64,000 nt of DNA. It comes from Symbiodinium natans. Lineage: Eukaryota; Sar; Dinophyceae; Suessiales; Symbiodiniaceae. Shown here piece after piece: positions 11,400 to 24,100 of this stretch. A program made the position numbers and the translations under genes. The notes beneath the pieces are model-generated. The model saw only the letters and a list, made by a program, of their open reading frames with translations, was not told the origin of the DNA and did no database searches. The stretch's first letter is position 1. Each line of letters begins with the position of its first letter. Location of the stretch: contig CAJNDS010002679.1 of NCBI GenBank assembly GCA_905221605.1, positions 60,001 through 124,000 of the forward strand, given 5' to 3'.

Positions 11400-13190
11400 G
11401 CAAAAATGCAACTTTCAGCCAGAAAAAAAGCGCGGAAGTCCACTATTCTCATTATCCTGGCTCGCAGCTATCGATCTAGCAAGGCCAACGGTCATGTGAC
11501 AAGAAGGCTCACCTCACCTTCTCCAAGCAGCCGCATGGCACCTGCACGGAAGCCCCGGCTAAGGGACATGATGGGGCATGTTTGTTCTGCTTCTTGGGGT
11601 GTCCGTTGGCACTGTGAGCCGAGTCTCGAAGCATTCGGTGTGACCTACGGTTGGAGAAATTTGTGAAAACTCCATCTTTCGGGGCCTGCGGGCGCTGTCC
11701 CGCGGGTGTGCGGTCGGATTAGGAGAGTTGTGCGGATTGGGGTTGCTGGAACCCAAACTCCAGATACTCGCCGAAATCCAAGCGAAGCCACATTGAACCC
11801 GAACATACCCCAACGAAGAAAAGTCTTTCCCGCTTTGGGGTCCGAGCCTGTCACGGAGGAGCCGAGGGCTCCATGAAGGTTCTCGTCTCCAGCCCGAAAC
11901 GAAAGCCGCAGTCGTGTCTAGCTAGATGTCGAGCTTTAGGGGTCAAAAATCACATGACCTACGCTCCGAGAATTTGTTACAATGCGCTAAGCAGCACGGG
12001 CTTCAGGGAAAAGCCCCAAAACTCCAAACTCGGGCCACTGTTTCTTTCTTCGTCAAACGAGGCATCGCCCCCCTCAGGTCCATCACGGTCTCGGAGTCAG
12101 GGGAGTCCGGACCACAGGGCAGTCAGGCTTCGTCCTTCTGCGCCGTGATCTCAGAAGCGGCTCCGCAGTTCCCTATCTCATCAGACAAAGTCACATTGTG
12201 CACACACACATACATACCGGCCATATGAGGTTTCCGAAATTCGGGGTACCTTATTGGGGCCCTTATGAAAAAGGGGAATCCAGAAAGCCCCATTTCTTAA
12301 GCTAGAGCAGCACCGCCATCATGCCATTTATATATATATATATCTAATATATATATGCATATTTGCTTGGGTTCGTAACAACACTATTCTGGCCCAGAAC
12401 ATGTTTTCATACATCCCTTACGCAGCACCTCTATTCCTCAGTGGACAAGCCCCCTCTCCTACGGGACCCAAACCCCCAATGCCAAACCTCGAATTCAAAC
12501 GTTGAGCTGAAAGCCCAAACAAAATAATTATCCCTAAATTGCCTTAGTTATGGGGGGGACCTAGGGCGGGCTAGTATAGAGGGAGGGAGTAGGGGAACCC
12601 ATGAAAACAACTATGGAAGGGTGACCCGAAGTAGCGTGCGCGGGCCGCAATGGATCGATCATTCGGAATGCAGACAGTCTGCAGAGCATGTCCTATTCCT
12701 TGAACAGCATTGGCAGTGCGACGCATTCTTCTGCATTCTCTGATGCTTTTCGTTCAGTACGTGAGGGAATGCTGATGAAGCTTTCATGGCATTTCATCGT
12801 ATCTCCCACACCTGCACACATGCTTGTGGCACAAGTGGGCGATCATGCTCTGCAGCCAACTCAGCCAACTCTTCATCTTACTGCTTGCTTGGCAAGCATG
12901 GTTCCAGCCCTTCGCCCTCTGACACCTGCTTCCCTCAGTGGTCGTATGGTGGTACACTGACCCACCTTTGCCTGGGGAGCAAGCGGCCAGTATGAGGAGG
13001 AAGGACTGCACGCAAGACCTGAAATTTCCAAGGCACAAAGCCTGACTGTACAAGGCATACTGCCCATGGCTCACATTCGGTCATGGACCGAATCTGACAG
13101 CAGCAACAAGACATGGGCGCCAGCAGGAGCAGTTGTTTGGGAATTCTCCGGTCTCAACCTCATAAGGTGCTCTCGAGCTAGTGAGCTATG
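11400..13190. other. Intergenic upstream of the CSP41-like gene
   Basis: No convincing exon. Contains a dispersed GGTACC-rich repeat copy near 12236-12292, an AT-rich patch at 12328-12362 and short open frames without recognisable blocks. A minus-strand frame near 12690-12800 (HESFISIPSRTERKASE...) has some coding character but no context. Confidence 0.4.
12236..12292. repeat. Dispersed GGTACC-rich repeat, copy
   Basis: Shares GGGGTACCTTATTGGGG and GGGGAATCC blocks with copies at 1188-1252, 19449-19535 and 42551-42622, here in the opposite orientation to the first and last. No terminal repeat could be defined with confidence. Confidence 0.5.
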
Positions 13191-13194
13191 TTAG

Positions 13195-13392
13195 CTATGT
13201 CACATCCTGGAAGCAAGCCGGATGCTTGCATGTCGGCTCCCATATCGCGTTCGTGCACACAGACTTCATGTCACTTAAAACCTCCAGCACAGGGTTTGGC
13301 AAGCTGATGCCACGGTTCTGGGCAGAACGGTAAAAACCCTCAAATATTCGTGAACTCTTTGTGGGGAGGCGTGCGAAGCAGGATGGAAGCAT
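13195..13392 (-). CDS. Possible orphan exon, unknown product
   Basis: A 65-residue minus-strand frame with good coding character (RIFEGFYRSAQNRGISLPNP then VLEVLSDMKSVC). No family recognised. It lies just downstream of the importin-alpha gene on the same strand, so it could belong to a separate small gene or be chance. No exact splice sites could be set. Confidence 0.25.
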   Translation of the reverse strand: MLPSCFARLPTKSSRIFEGFYRSAQNRGISLPNPVLEVLSDMKSVCTNAIWEPTCKHPACFQDVT

Positions 13393-13700
13393 GCTGAGGA
13401 CAGCTCTTCACTAGGGTAGCTTGGACTGTGGGACTGGCAGGCTGTACACCGAGCGGCCACTTGTGGAGCTCTCTGATTTTGCCAAGTCCACGCATCCGAT
13501 AGAATCCGATAGAACTTGCTGCCGGTACAGGTCTTAAGCACTTCTGACGCTTTCTTTGGCTTCTGAGCCTTATGCTGGGGCCAGCAAGTTCAGCGGCCAG
13601 CAGTTCTGTCTGCTCGACTGCTCAGCGGTGGCTTTTCGTCTGCATCACCACCCGAAAAGACTAGTGGCACTAAGGGAGCTAAATGGAGCACGTAGGACCC

Positions 13701-13768
13701 TTGGAGGTTCATGGATCATAAGCGCATACGTACCCTACTCCCAGTGCAAGCTACCCATGAACCTCCAG
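13701..13768. mobile_element. MITE-like foldback, GGAGGTTCATGG family, short copy
   Basis: Starts CTTGGAGGTTCATGG and ends CCCATGAACCTCCAG, an inverted pair about 68 bp apart. Same termini as the elements at 32776 and 39747. Internal sequence is not shared apart from TAC-rich parts. No coding capacity. Confidence 0.8.
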
Positions 13769-14028
13769 CTAGGACGGGCACCAGGATCATGGGTGCTGGC
13801 ATGAAGAGGCCAACCCCAAGATCTACACTCCCTAAATTGGAAATAATACATTCTGAAGATCTTGGAAACCCTCTGAAGCCATGTGTCTGAACCCCAGGAA
13901 CCGCGCATCAAGCCTTAAAGTCCTACACTCATGGGCCCTCACCCCTGAACCCAGTGGCCCCATCTCCATTTCTAGGAACTCCTGGGCTCCTACAAGTCGG
14001 GTCGCGTGTGCCCTGAGGGAAGACTGAG

Positions 14029-14163
14029 GTTTAGGGTTTAGGGTTTAGGGTTTAGGGTTTAGGGTTTAGGGTTTAGGGTTTAGGGTTTAGGGTTTAGGGT
14101 TTAGGGTTTAGGGTTTAGGGTTTAGGGTTTAGGGTTTAGGGTTTAGGGTTTAGGGTTTAGGGG
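14029..14163. repeat. Perfect (TTTAGGG)19 array
   Basis: The cleanest telomere-type array in the window, about 19 identical units, followed by a G-run and TTTAGGG-derived debris to 14245, another G-run at 14404-14420 and a few units at 14453-14480. It sits just 3' of the importin-alpha gene (minus strand), far from a chromosome end as far as this window shows. Confidence 0.97.
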
Positions 14164-14525
14164 GCGGGGGGGGGTGCTTAGGGGCTTCTAGGGTTTCGGG
14201 TTTGGCGGGTTCGGGTCTTAGGGGGTTTGGGGCTTTAGCAGGCTTGTAGGGCTCAGGGCGTAGAGTTTCGGACCTTAGAGCTTTCGGACTGTGTATGGGC
14301 GTTTCTTTGGTGGACCCTTCTAGGACTGCTTTCTTCTTGCATTAGAGACGGACAACCCGAAACTTCCTAAACCCCCCACAAAACCCTCAAGAATACACCG
14401 CATGGGGGGGGGAGGGGGGGTTTAGGGCAGGGGCCTCAAACCCTCCAAGGTTTTAGGGTTTAGGCTTTAGGGTTTAGGGCACCTAACTCATGAACCGGGC
14501 TGTGGCGCTCAGTGTTCCATCCGTT

Positions 14526-14910
14526 TCACGGCATCTCGCCCACGACACCGGGGAGTTCCGCATCGGCTGTGGACGAAGCGTCCAACTCCTGAATCCTGGG
14601 GAAGCAACAAGCGCTGTACGGCGCAGGGGTAGAGGCCTGTGGGGCTTAGAGATGATGGGTTTCACCTTTTTTTGCCTAGTGCGATTACATTCCGTATTGT
14701 TGCACTTGTGTTCGATATGCGCGCGCAGAAGATGCAAGAAGATGGCGTTCAATGCGCACGGCGGCGCCTGGCTTGGGTGAGGTGTTTTGGGATTGAGGGG
14801 CATCCGCCGCAAAATCCGTGGGAAGTCACTGGAACACGACTTCAAGTCAAGCCGGGCTGCAGATTCAAGAGTGTCTCCACCTTCTCCCTGGCAAACTTGA
14901 AGGTGCAAGA

Positions 14911-14964
<54 letters not shown>

Positions 14965-17900
14965 AGCAAGAAAATGGGATGTCCAGCTCAAACTGAGTGC
15001 AAGCGGTCCACAGGGGATCCAGGCAGGGTAGCTACGGGGGCACATACCTCGAGCCCGAGGTTACAGGTAGAAAGGCCCCTGAATACCCCCCCCCCTCGAA
15101 AGGCATAGATCTCAGAGGGATGCAGGGGGGCCCTAGTGGACGGCCTGTGCCCGGCACCGCCATCACCGCGGATGTTCGCAAGGCGCTCTTCAGTGTAATA
15201 GCCGCCTCAGTGTGCGCTTTGTAGGTTTAGGGCTTCTTATTTTTTTAGGACAGGCACTCAAGTTCGAGCTGCGCCCCAAGCTTCCCCTAGTTGAACTGCA
15301 GGAAACCCCACCAAACGACAGAGATGGAGACACCAAGTGGAGAATTGCAAGCCAGCCGCGGACTGCTTCAAAGCACGTCCACCTGGCTTTTCAGGTCTAG
15401 TCTAGTCTCCAACTGAGGTCTAGGGTCTTATCTCGGATGAATACTGTGGTCAGGTGACACACGGAGCCTTGGCTGTGGAATGAAAGCTCGAGCGCGCCTG
15501 CCAGATTCTTCTCCTTCTGCTTTGCGAGCCTGCACGGCCTCACAGGAAGGTGTCACTCCTGGATTGAATTTGCCGCTTCGGGCGGGTCGGACCGTCATTC
15601 TGCCAACGTAAGCAGCGCCTCGCAAATGTTTGTGGCAAACACAACGGACAGGTCCTGCAGTTTCGGGTCGTGGCCTCAAACACGACATGGGCGCAGACTT
15701 CACAAAAGCAGCCTTCAACATTCGAGCTGATGGCTCCCTGTGCTGCTTGCATCAGCACACTTTCGGCCAAGGCCCAAGCTGTCCAGCATGGCCTGCATGG
15801 CTTCAAGGCAGCCAGCGTCAACCTGTCTTCAAATCGTGTGCCAAAAGTGCTCCGGCCTTCTCGTCTTTACAATCACCCTAAACCCTAAACCCTAAACCCT
15901 AAACCCTAAACCCTAATTAGGGTTTAAACCCTAAACCCCAAGCCCTAAACGACTGCCGCAAATGAGCACTTCAAGGAGATGTCGGCGGTTATGGGACCCA
16001 TTTGCTCGAAGGAAGATGGATTCAGGTGTCCGGCTCTCCACCTTTGCTGGCTGGGACACTCATGCACTAGAAGGGCCTAGTCCCACAATGTGGCCACACT
16101 TCGGTGACACTTGCCATCTCTTCTCATGAAACATAGACCATCATACACCCAACAGACAAGGTTGGATTTTACATGTCCCATCTCCACTCATCATGGCCAG
16201 TCTTGCCCTTGCAAGACAGCCGGAGTTGCCAACGGCTGTACCTTAGCACAGCCAACTCAAGGAGACTGAGGTTCAGGGTTCCGGCCGGGTTCGGTTTGCA
16301 CGCAGTGCCCAGCCCATCTACGGCACCTACCCTGATGTGGCCACATGAAGGCTATAATCAGAAGCCCGACTCTTCCCGGCCCATAGGCACCTGCTCTGGA
16401 GTAGCAAGTAGCTTCGCACATATGTCGAACATAGATGAGCGGCTGACAAAAGTACATTTGCAAGTTTCTCAAGTGAACTTGAAGATCCCCTCTTCCCCTT
16501 ATGGCTTGGTGCCCACAGGCATCCCAAACCGCTCACATGTGTCGATTTTTCAGGTTGATGATTCACCGGCCGCGGCCATCCACTTGTTTCCTACGAATGC
16601 GGTCGTAAGCATGGCCAAGCATGCCTGTAATCCCCTCTCCCTAATATTAACCCCCCCCCACCCCCTAATATTAAAAACCCCAATATACTATAATATGAAT
16701 GTAATGGAGGGAAATGTATATTAGGGGGTAATATTAGGGGGAGGGGATTACAGTGTCTGTACAGGCCCGTGGCAAAGTTCCTCACCTTTCCACATCCCGC
16801 TCTTTCTGTATGACCTCTCGGGTTGTAAGGCCTTTGATCCTTGACCCCATCAGTTTATGGTTCTTCGTTTAGAAACAGGAGAAGCCTGAGGCCCAAGGCC
16901 TGGATTCATCTTAATCTTGGTCAGGCTGAAGAATTTCAATGGCTCTTGAAACAACCCCACACTCCCTGAACCCCCAATGCCATCCCAGTCGCCATGCTCT
17001 TCTTCTCACTGGCATTAGCCAGTGCGAAGGCCACCTCGAGAACAGACACGAGTTGTGGGAACTAAGATGCCTTGTTGGGTGGAAGCTGGAAGTGGAGAAT
17101 ATCGTTTACAAACATGGCGGAGCACTAGCATCATGCGACTATACCGCCCCTGCCATGCTCGCACAAGCGAACGCTAGGACATCATAAACTTCAAGACTTT
17201 CCAAAGAGTCCCCAGTTGTGTTTGCACCTACTGTCGTCTACGAGCCGCCTCTTTCTTCACAGCGTGCTCTGCATCACGGGCTGCATTTGCCAGCACGCCA
17301 AAGAAGCCTTAGACTTCAACACCGCAGCGAGGCATGCACAGTTCACTTGCCGGGGATGCTCTGAAGAATCTGCTCTTGTTCATCCTGCCTAGCACGCCGA
17401 CCCCTGTGTCATCTAATGGGAACTTCTGTCCCTCTCGGCTCCTTGCTGCCACAGACTTCTGCCGAAGCACCTGCTGATTGGACCTGCTGAACTTGAGTAA
17501 CGGTTCCGGCGCAGATGTTCGAAATCAGCCAGCAGCATTCCTGGCAAGGGCTTGTGGCTTGTGGTGAGCTGAAGCTAGGCCCTGAGGCTGCGGCTATCAC
17601 TCGGCAGAGCCAGAAGAGACAGCATGACTTGCAAATTTCTGCCATGGAGAGGATGACCATGATGCAGTGGCTACATCGGAACCGACTCATCGACTGAATT
17701 GGCCGGCGTGTCGCTCGATGGTGCTGCCGGCTGTGTAAGGTCAACACACAAGGCTTGGCAACAGCAGGCCTTTCGAATCTTCATTTTGGGACCTGAACAA
17801 GGTCATGCGGCATCCTAAACTTGCGACATCTTAGCCAAGGATGTGCAAATCTTCTTACTTTCATGAAGCTCCTTTACCGAATTTTTGTAGAGGCCACAGC

Positions 17901-19254
17901 TGCGTTTCCTTGCCTTTACGGGGCGCGCACCATATTTCTTGCAAACGAGCCGCTGGTCACAAGAGTAGACAGGGCCGGGAAGGGCCTGACGCATGACACC
18001 GTGGAAGGCAGAACTTGAGCTTCTGGAACCTATTGAGGACGTCGGACCAGATGAACACCAAGCTCGACATGCAAACGGACTCGTGACAACTCGAGCTGCT
18101 TGTCGAACACGTCTCTTGCACTCCTGCACTTGAAGCTCAACATTGGCAGTGCCCTGAAAGTCTGCAGTCCGCAATCTCGACTCGAAACCCCCTTTTATGT
18201 GCACACCTACGAACCCAAGACCAACAATAAGAACACATGTCGAAGACACGAAAGGCCAACCCCAACTCCGGATCTCACATCTCTTTGGCTCCGGCTGGCA
18301 AGCGAGCACCGCATCCGTTTGGGTGTCACTGCCGGTAACAATGTTACCAACCTGGGCTGTCTTTGGTCAGTGCCGCTAAACACCAAACCCTAGGCACGGG
18401 GCCGCTCCAAGATCTCCCTGTCGTTGTCTTGAACTAACTCTAGCCACTTGAGCAGAGCCGCGGCGGATTCAGGGGTCTCTTGGCCTTTGTCTTGTCCCTA
18501 CTGGTAGCACTTGGAGGCTCATGAGCCGTTACAGCTCAGAGAGGAATCTTCCAACTGGTCGTAACCCTATGCGAGGAGGCCACGACCCAAACTCAACAAG
18601 GACATTAGTAGTGCTGAGAATGAAGGTAAGGATGATATGAGAAGGATAATAGTCTCGGTTATAGAACCATGAGCTGTTCATCAGAGTACTTAATACACAT
18701 GTTGACGCTACTAGTTACTACCAAAAATCCGAACCCCATCTTAACCACTCTCATCCTGAACCCCTGAGTTGCTAGGAGAGACAAGAAGGCTCTGAGGGTT
18801 ATTGACAGGCTCTGAAGGAAAACCAGCCGAGGTTCAGTACGCAGCGCAGGCGTCTGCACCTGGGGCCTGGGCTTACGGAAGGATCGGGAGCACAGGCTTT
18901 TGAATGAGCTTCGGAATGAGCTTTGACATGCCTGTCAACCCTGGATGCTAGTCCGAGATCGATGCGGATTCTAGGGTGCAGGTCGGTCTAGCCCCGCTGC
19001 AGTGTGGGACTTTTGAGGATGAAAGGGTCAGGCGTGGGATGTACTCACACGGTTCAAGCCTCGACCTTTCTCGCTCTTCAACACTCGCTTGGAATGGGCA
19101 TGAATGGGCTCCTTTGGGATTGGGGATTTCCATGCGAAGCAGACGAGACGCCAAGGCCTGTGGGAGTAACAGGGCAGTGCAAAGCTCCAATTCAATCTAA
19201 GCCCTCTCTGTCCGTCTCTCTCTCCTCTCTCTCTCTCACTCTCTCACTCTCTCG

Positions 19255-19297
<43 letters not shown>

Positions 19298-21061
19298 TGA
19301 CCCCCCAAACTCACAGTGAACAAGACAAGTGCAGGGTGCGGAGGCCAGGTCCCTCAAAAACCCGACTGACCCTCAACTGCTCCGTGCAGCCAGTGGGGCG
19401 AATGGTGGCTGAGGAGCTCCACCACCCTCAGCGCGTTTGGGGGTTTCCGATGTTTGGGGTGCCTTACTTATGGGAATCCTGCTATTTGGGGGTCTACTTT
19501 AGGGGTCCCTATTTTCGCCCCCAATTTCGGCGACAGGATCCTTAGGGTTCAAAGGCCTAGGGCTAAAATCTGAAGCATGCGTAGGGTTCAAGGGCTCAGG
19601 GCTGAGATCTGGAGCTCTGGACTCTGCATTCTTTCCCTCCGTTGTTGTTTGGCTATTGGGTTTGGGGTTCAGGGCTTGTGGTTTAGCGTCACAAGCAAGG
19701 GGCTACTTTCTTGCAAGGACTTGTCGAAATTGAGACACGCAGCCCTGTTGCCGAAACCCTTTCTGGAAGCCCTTTTGCATCTGGACTGTGGAAACCCCAA
19801 GACTCAAGACCTTTTTAGTGCAGAATCCGAGATGCTCTCTTTCGAAAAACCCTCTCAGGCCCAAGGCGTACCGTCAAGACATCCTCATGACCCAAGGAGC
19901 CCAGCCCCCCAAACCTACAATGCCCGGAAGTTCCTGGCTCTTGATGAGGTAGTCAACCCCTGCGAGGAAATCTGAGCACCTGACCTTCGGCACACCCCGG
20001 CATCCTCGGCGGGATGGGGGCTGGGGGCAGGCAACGCTTCAAGGATTGAAGGCTCAGGGCTGTTAAGGCTGACTCCCAACACAACCGTTTCGGGGCCCGC
20101 TGTGCTTTAACTTGGCAGTGCCAGGCGGCTAAAACGGCCTGGATATATCTGTCTGTGCCATCCGAGACATAGGACACCGTCCACAAGGCGTCTGTGAGAA
20201 CTTCCTGGCAGGTTACGCCGGACTTGCGGAGGCATGCTGCAGAAGCAACTCGGAACAGGATTCTTAAACCCTAAACCCTAAACCCTGGACCCTTATGCAG
20301 GGTCTGGAACAAGCAGGGCCTCGTCTTTCGAATACAGCACCCTCGACATGACAGGTAGGGCTGGAAGCATATCCTGCAGCAGAGAAGCTCACCACATTGC
20401 AGATTTTCAACCGTACACTCCAAGCTCCGGGAGAGAACTTAGCGACACGTCGTGCCATTCGCGCGTCGCGATTTGAAGCGGAACAATTGCAGACAGGTCC
20501 CTGAGACGCTGAAGTCATCGCAGCGGGCACGGCCGCACAACGCCAACATGTTCTTGACGACATGACTGAATTCACAACAGATCACAACAGTTGTGCTTGC
20601 AATCAGGATGCCACCCTGAGCTAAGGCATAGTGGTTTCAAAAGGATAGGAAAAGGAGGCCCTCAGTCTGCAAGCCCCAAACGCCCCAAACTGCAAGACAC
20701 GGAGACACGGAGACACGGAGACACGGAGACACGGAGACACGGAGACACGGAGACACGGAGACACGGAGACACGGAGACACAGAGACACAGAGACACAGAG
20801 ACACAGAGACACAGAGACGCAGAGACGCAGACACGCAGACACACAGACACACAGACACACAGACACACAGACACACAGACACACAGACACACAGACACAC
20901 AGACACACAGACACACAGACACACGGACTGACAGAGACACACACACACACACAGACAGAGAGAGAGAGAGAGAGACACACACACACACAGAGACAGAGAC
21001 AGAGACAGAGACAGAGACAGAGACAGAGACAGACACACACACACACACACACACAGAGACA

Positions 21062-21108
<47 letters not shown>

Positions 21109-24100
21109 AGACCACACAGAGAGACCACACAGAGAGACCACACAGAGAGACCACACAGAGAGACCACACAGACCGCACGGACCGCACGCACCACACACAC
21201 CACACGCACCACACGGACCACACAGACCACACAGACCACACAGACACACAGACCACACAAACCACACAGATCACACAGACCACACCGACCACCCAGACCA
21301 CGCAGACAGACACAGACAGACACAGACAGACACAGACAGACACAGACAGACACAGACAGACACAGACAGACACAGACAGACACAGACAGACACAGACAGA
21401 CACAGACAGACACAGACAGACACAGACAGACACAGACAGACATGGACAACACACACACACTCTCTCTCTCTCTCTCTCTCTCACATCGACTCTCAGAACA
21501 GAAACCGCTGAGGGTTCAGAGCTTCTTGGGGGTCTAGTTCTTCGGGCTGCTCGGCTGACAGCTGGGACCTCCAAATTCGGCTTGGGGGTGCCGCGGCAGA
21601 AGTTGGAGACCGTCCATGTGGCATTCCGGATGCAGCTGGTCCTTAAGGTTTGGGTGTTAGGGTGATAGGGTTTAGGGTTTACGGTTTTAGGGTGTTAGGG
21701 TTTAGGGTCTCGAAAGGCAGTGTGGGCTCAAGCTGGAGAACTACCAGCATCTCAGGCGTTGCAAACCCGCTTAGAAACTGCACAGTGCTTTAGCATCAGC
21801 TACATGACCTTGAAGTTTGAGACAGCTAGCCCTCTATATTCAAGTGAACTATCTGACTGCCTGACGGCCCTCCAGCTGATCACTGAGCGGCTTGGTGGTG
21901 TTCTCCAGGACCTTCAAGACCTCGGCACCAAAACGCTTCCCATTGCTGTGCCACTGGAGGGTTCGGGGCTTTGCAAGGCGTTACACCGGCAGCCCTTATG
22001 CGCATTCCCCCCTCACCCTGCTTGAGTTTCATAGTGGGTTTCGCGTGAAGGGCCAGGCGTGATAAGCTAATTCTGAGCCCTCTAACCCAGGAATGCTGCC
22101 GAGGAGCTTCCGTCAGGGAGCCGCTGGACTGAGCGAGCAAGCGCTTAAGGTCCCTGCGGGATTTCGGGCGACGGGCCTGCAAAGGCTTTACGGGAGCCCT
22201 CCAATTCTACGCCAAGACATGCTAACAATCTGGAGCATGGCTGAAATTTCGGGCCTCCCGCATCTACAATCCAGGAAGCCGAGCTTTGGCAACAGTGCTA
22301 AGTGCTGCTTATCTCTGGATGATTGTCAGAAAGTGGAACCTCGCATAAACTTGTAAGACTTGGAGCTTGTTCAACATTAGTGTCTGCGTATGCTTCGCTT
22401 GTAGAATACCCCCTTACAAAGGACCCCCCAAGAAAGGGACCCTAATTTAGAACCCCACCCACCCCCCCCCTCCACCACAAGCTGCTGCCGAATTTCGATG
22501 CACAGGTCCCGGTGTTGCACCGAGTCACCTTCATCTTACTGTTGGTTAGTAGGGAATGGGGGGAATAAGGTACCGAATTATACATGGTACTCCGTTCCCG
22601 CATTCCCTGCTAACGGTAAGCCATGAGGCAGGCCGCCAAGACCCAAATTTTGTGCTGATGCGAGTCTAGGAGTTTAGGGATTCGGGGACTTGGGGGCCAG
22701 GGCTTCGGGTTGAGTCAGTGAGGTTCCAGGCGGGGGAGAGCTGACGCCTTCTTCCGGGCACGGTCTAGCTTTAGAATTCCTCTCCGCCTCTCGTGACCTT
22801 GCCGGACCATGCCTGGGCTACATGCCAAGTTCAGAATCTGCAAGGTAGGTCTGAACTTGTGTCCCTTTCGGGCCTTTCTAAGGGCTCATAAACAATGCCT
22901 ACACGAGGGTTGAAGGTTGAAAGCTAAATATTAGGATTTGCTTTTTTTTCAAGAATGCGCTCCGGACCTGGGCCTCAGCTTCGAAAGCACCCCGGGCCGG
23001 GCCTGCAATGTTCCCCAACGCCCACACACCCTGCTCCAGCACCTGGGCCAAGAGGCTCACGCTTGGGGGTCCAGCTCTTCTTTTTTGTTATTTCGGGGTG
23101 CAAGTAGAATCCTTTTAAGATGTTTAAAGCTTCTAGGGCTGGCCCCTAAGGGCTTCTCGTGCCGCGCGGCATCGGCGTTGGTGCAGTCCCTCAGCAAAGT
23201 CGTAATGATCGGCACGGCATCGAGGTCGACGATGGCCTCTTCCACTTGGAGCAGCGGTTTCAGGATTGAGGGGAGGTTTTCTCGGACATCACGCAGGTGT
23301 AGCATCGTGAAAGGACACCTGTGTTTGGTGCACGTCCCCAGAGACAATGTTCAGGATGGCCCAGAGAGTCTCGAACTGCAACTTCCTGGGCTTCAAGCAG
23401 CAGTCCCACGGCATACTGCGCCACACCCTCAACCCTTTGCCTTGCACAAACCCTAGACCGAAACCCTATATGTCAACTCCAAAACCCTGCACCCCGCAGC
23501 AAACCCTACGCCCTCGGCTCACGGTCCTAAACCATAAGCATCCACAAGCCCTTCAGAGGCCTCCGCTCGATTCCCCGGCTTCCTCGCAACACCCCCTGGT
23601 ACCCCCCCTAGATGTAAGCCCAATAATCACAAAAATCAGTATTTAAAAAAAAAAAATAAATAAAAAAAAAAAAAAAACGTGCCCCAATACAACCCTATGA
23701 ATCTCCAACCCGAGCGCGCCGAGGCTCGGTGCATCCATCTGCTGACTGAGTTCCAAAAGACGCGGTGCGACGCCGAGCGTGAGCACCTTGTCGATCCTTA
23801 GGCGGAGCAAAAAAACAGAAAGCATTCTTGGGGATGTGCGGACTGTTAGGGTTGAGGATTTCCAGAGGATGGCGAGGATTCAAGTGCTGGTCGAAGGAAG
23901 CACTTTTCTCCACCCGCACTGCACCCCAAGAAAGCCTAATTACTCCGCAGGGACATGTGAAGGAAGCACTTGGAGGAGCTGGTTTATGTGCTGATGCTGG
24001 TTTGGGGCATGGCGGAACAGTGAGGTTGCGGAAGACTCGGTAGGCGCAGTTGTTGCATACCCCCAGACCGGCACCACTGCTTGAAGGCCCATGGATACTT

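Noticed and set aside
14029-14163. A true chromosome end
   Set aside because: Unique gene sequence continues on both sides; it is an internal array.
20591-21574. Open frames of 200-317 codons on both strands (Thr/His/Arg-rich and Val/Cys/Ser-rich)
   Set aside because: Produced by the CA/GA microsatellite, which has no stop codons in several frames; no non-repeat coding sequence.
23980-24055. [11 protein letters not shown] as the importin-alpha 'RNLTWTLSNLC' block
   Set aside because: It would lie before the ARM 1 exon, out of order; resemblance is short and probably chance.
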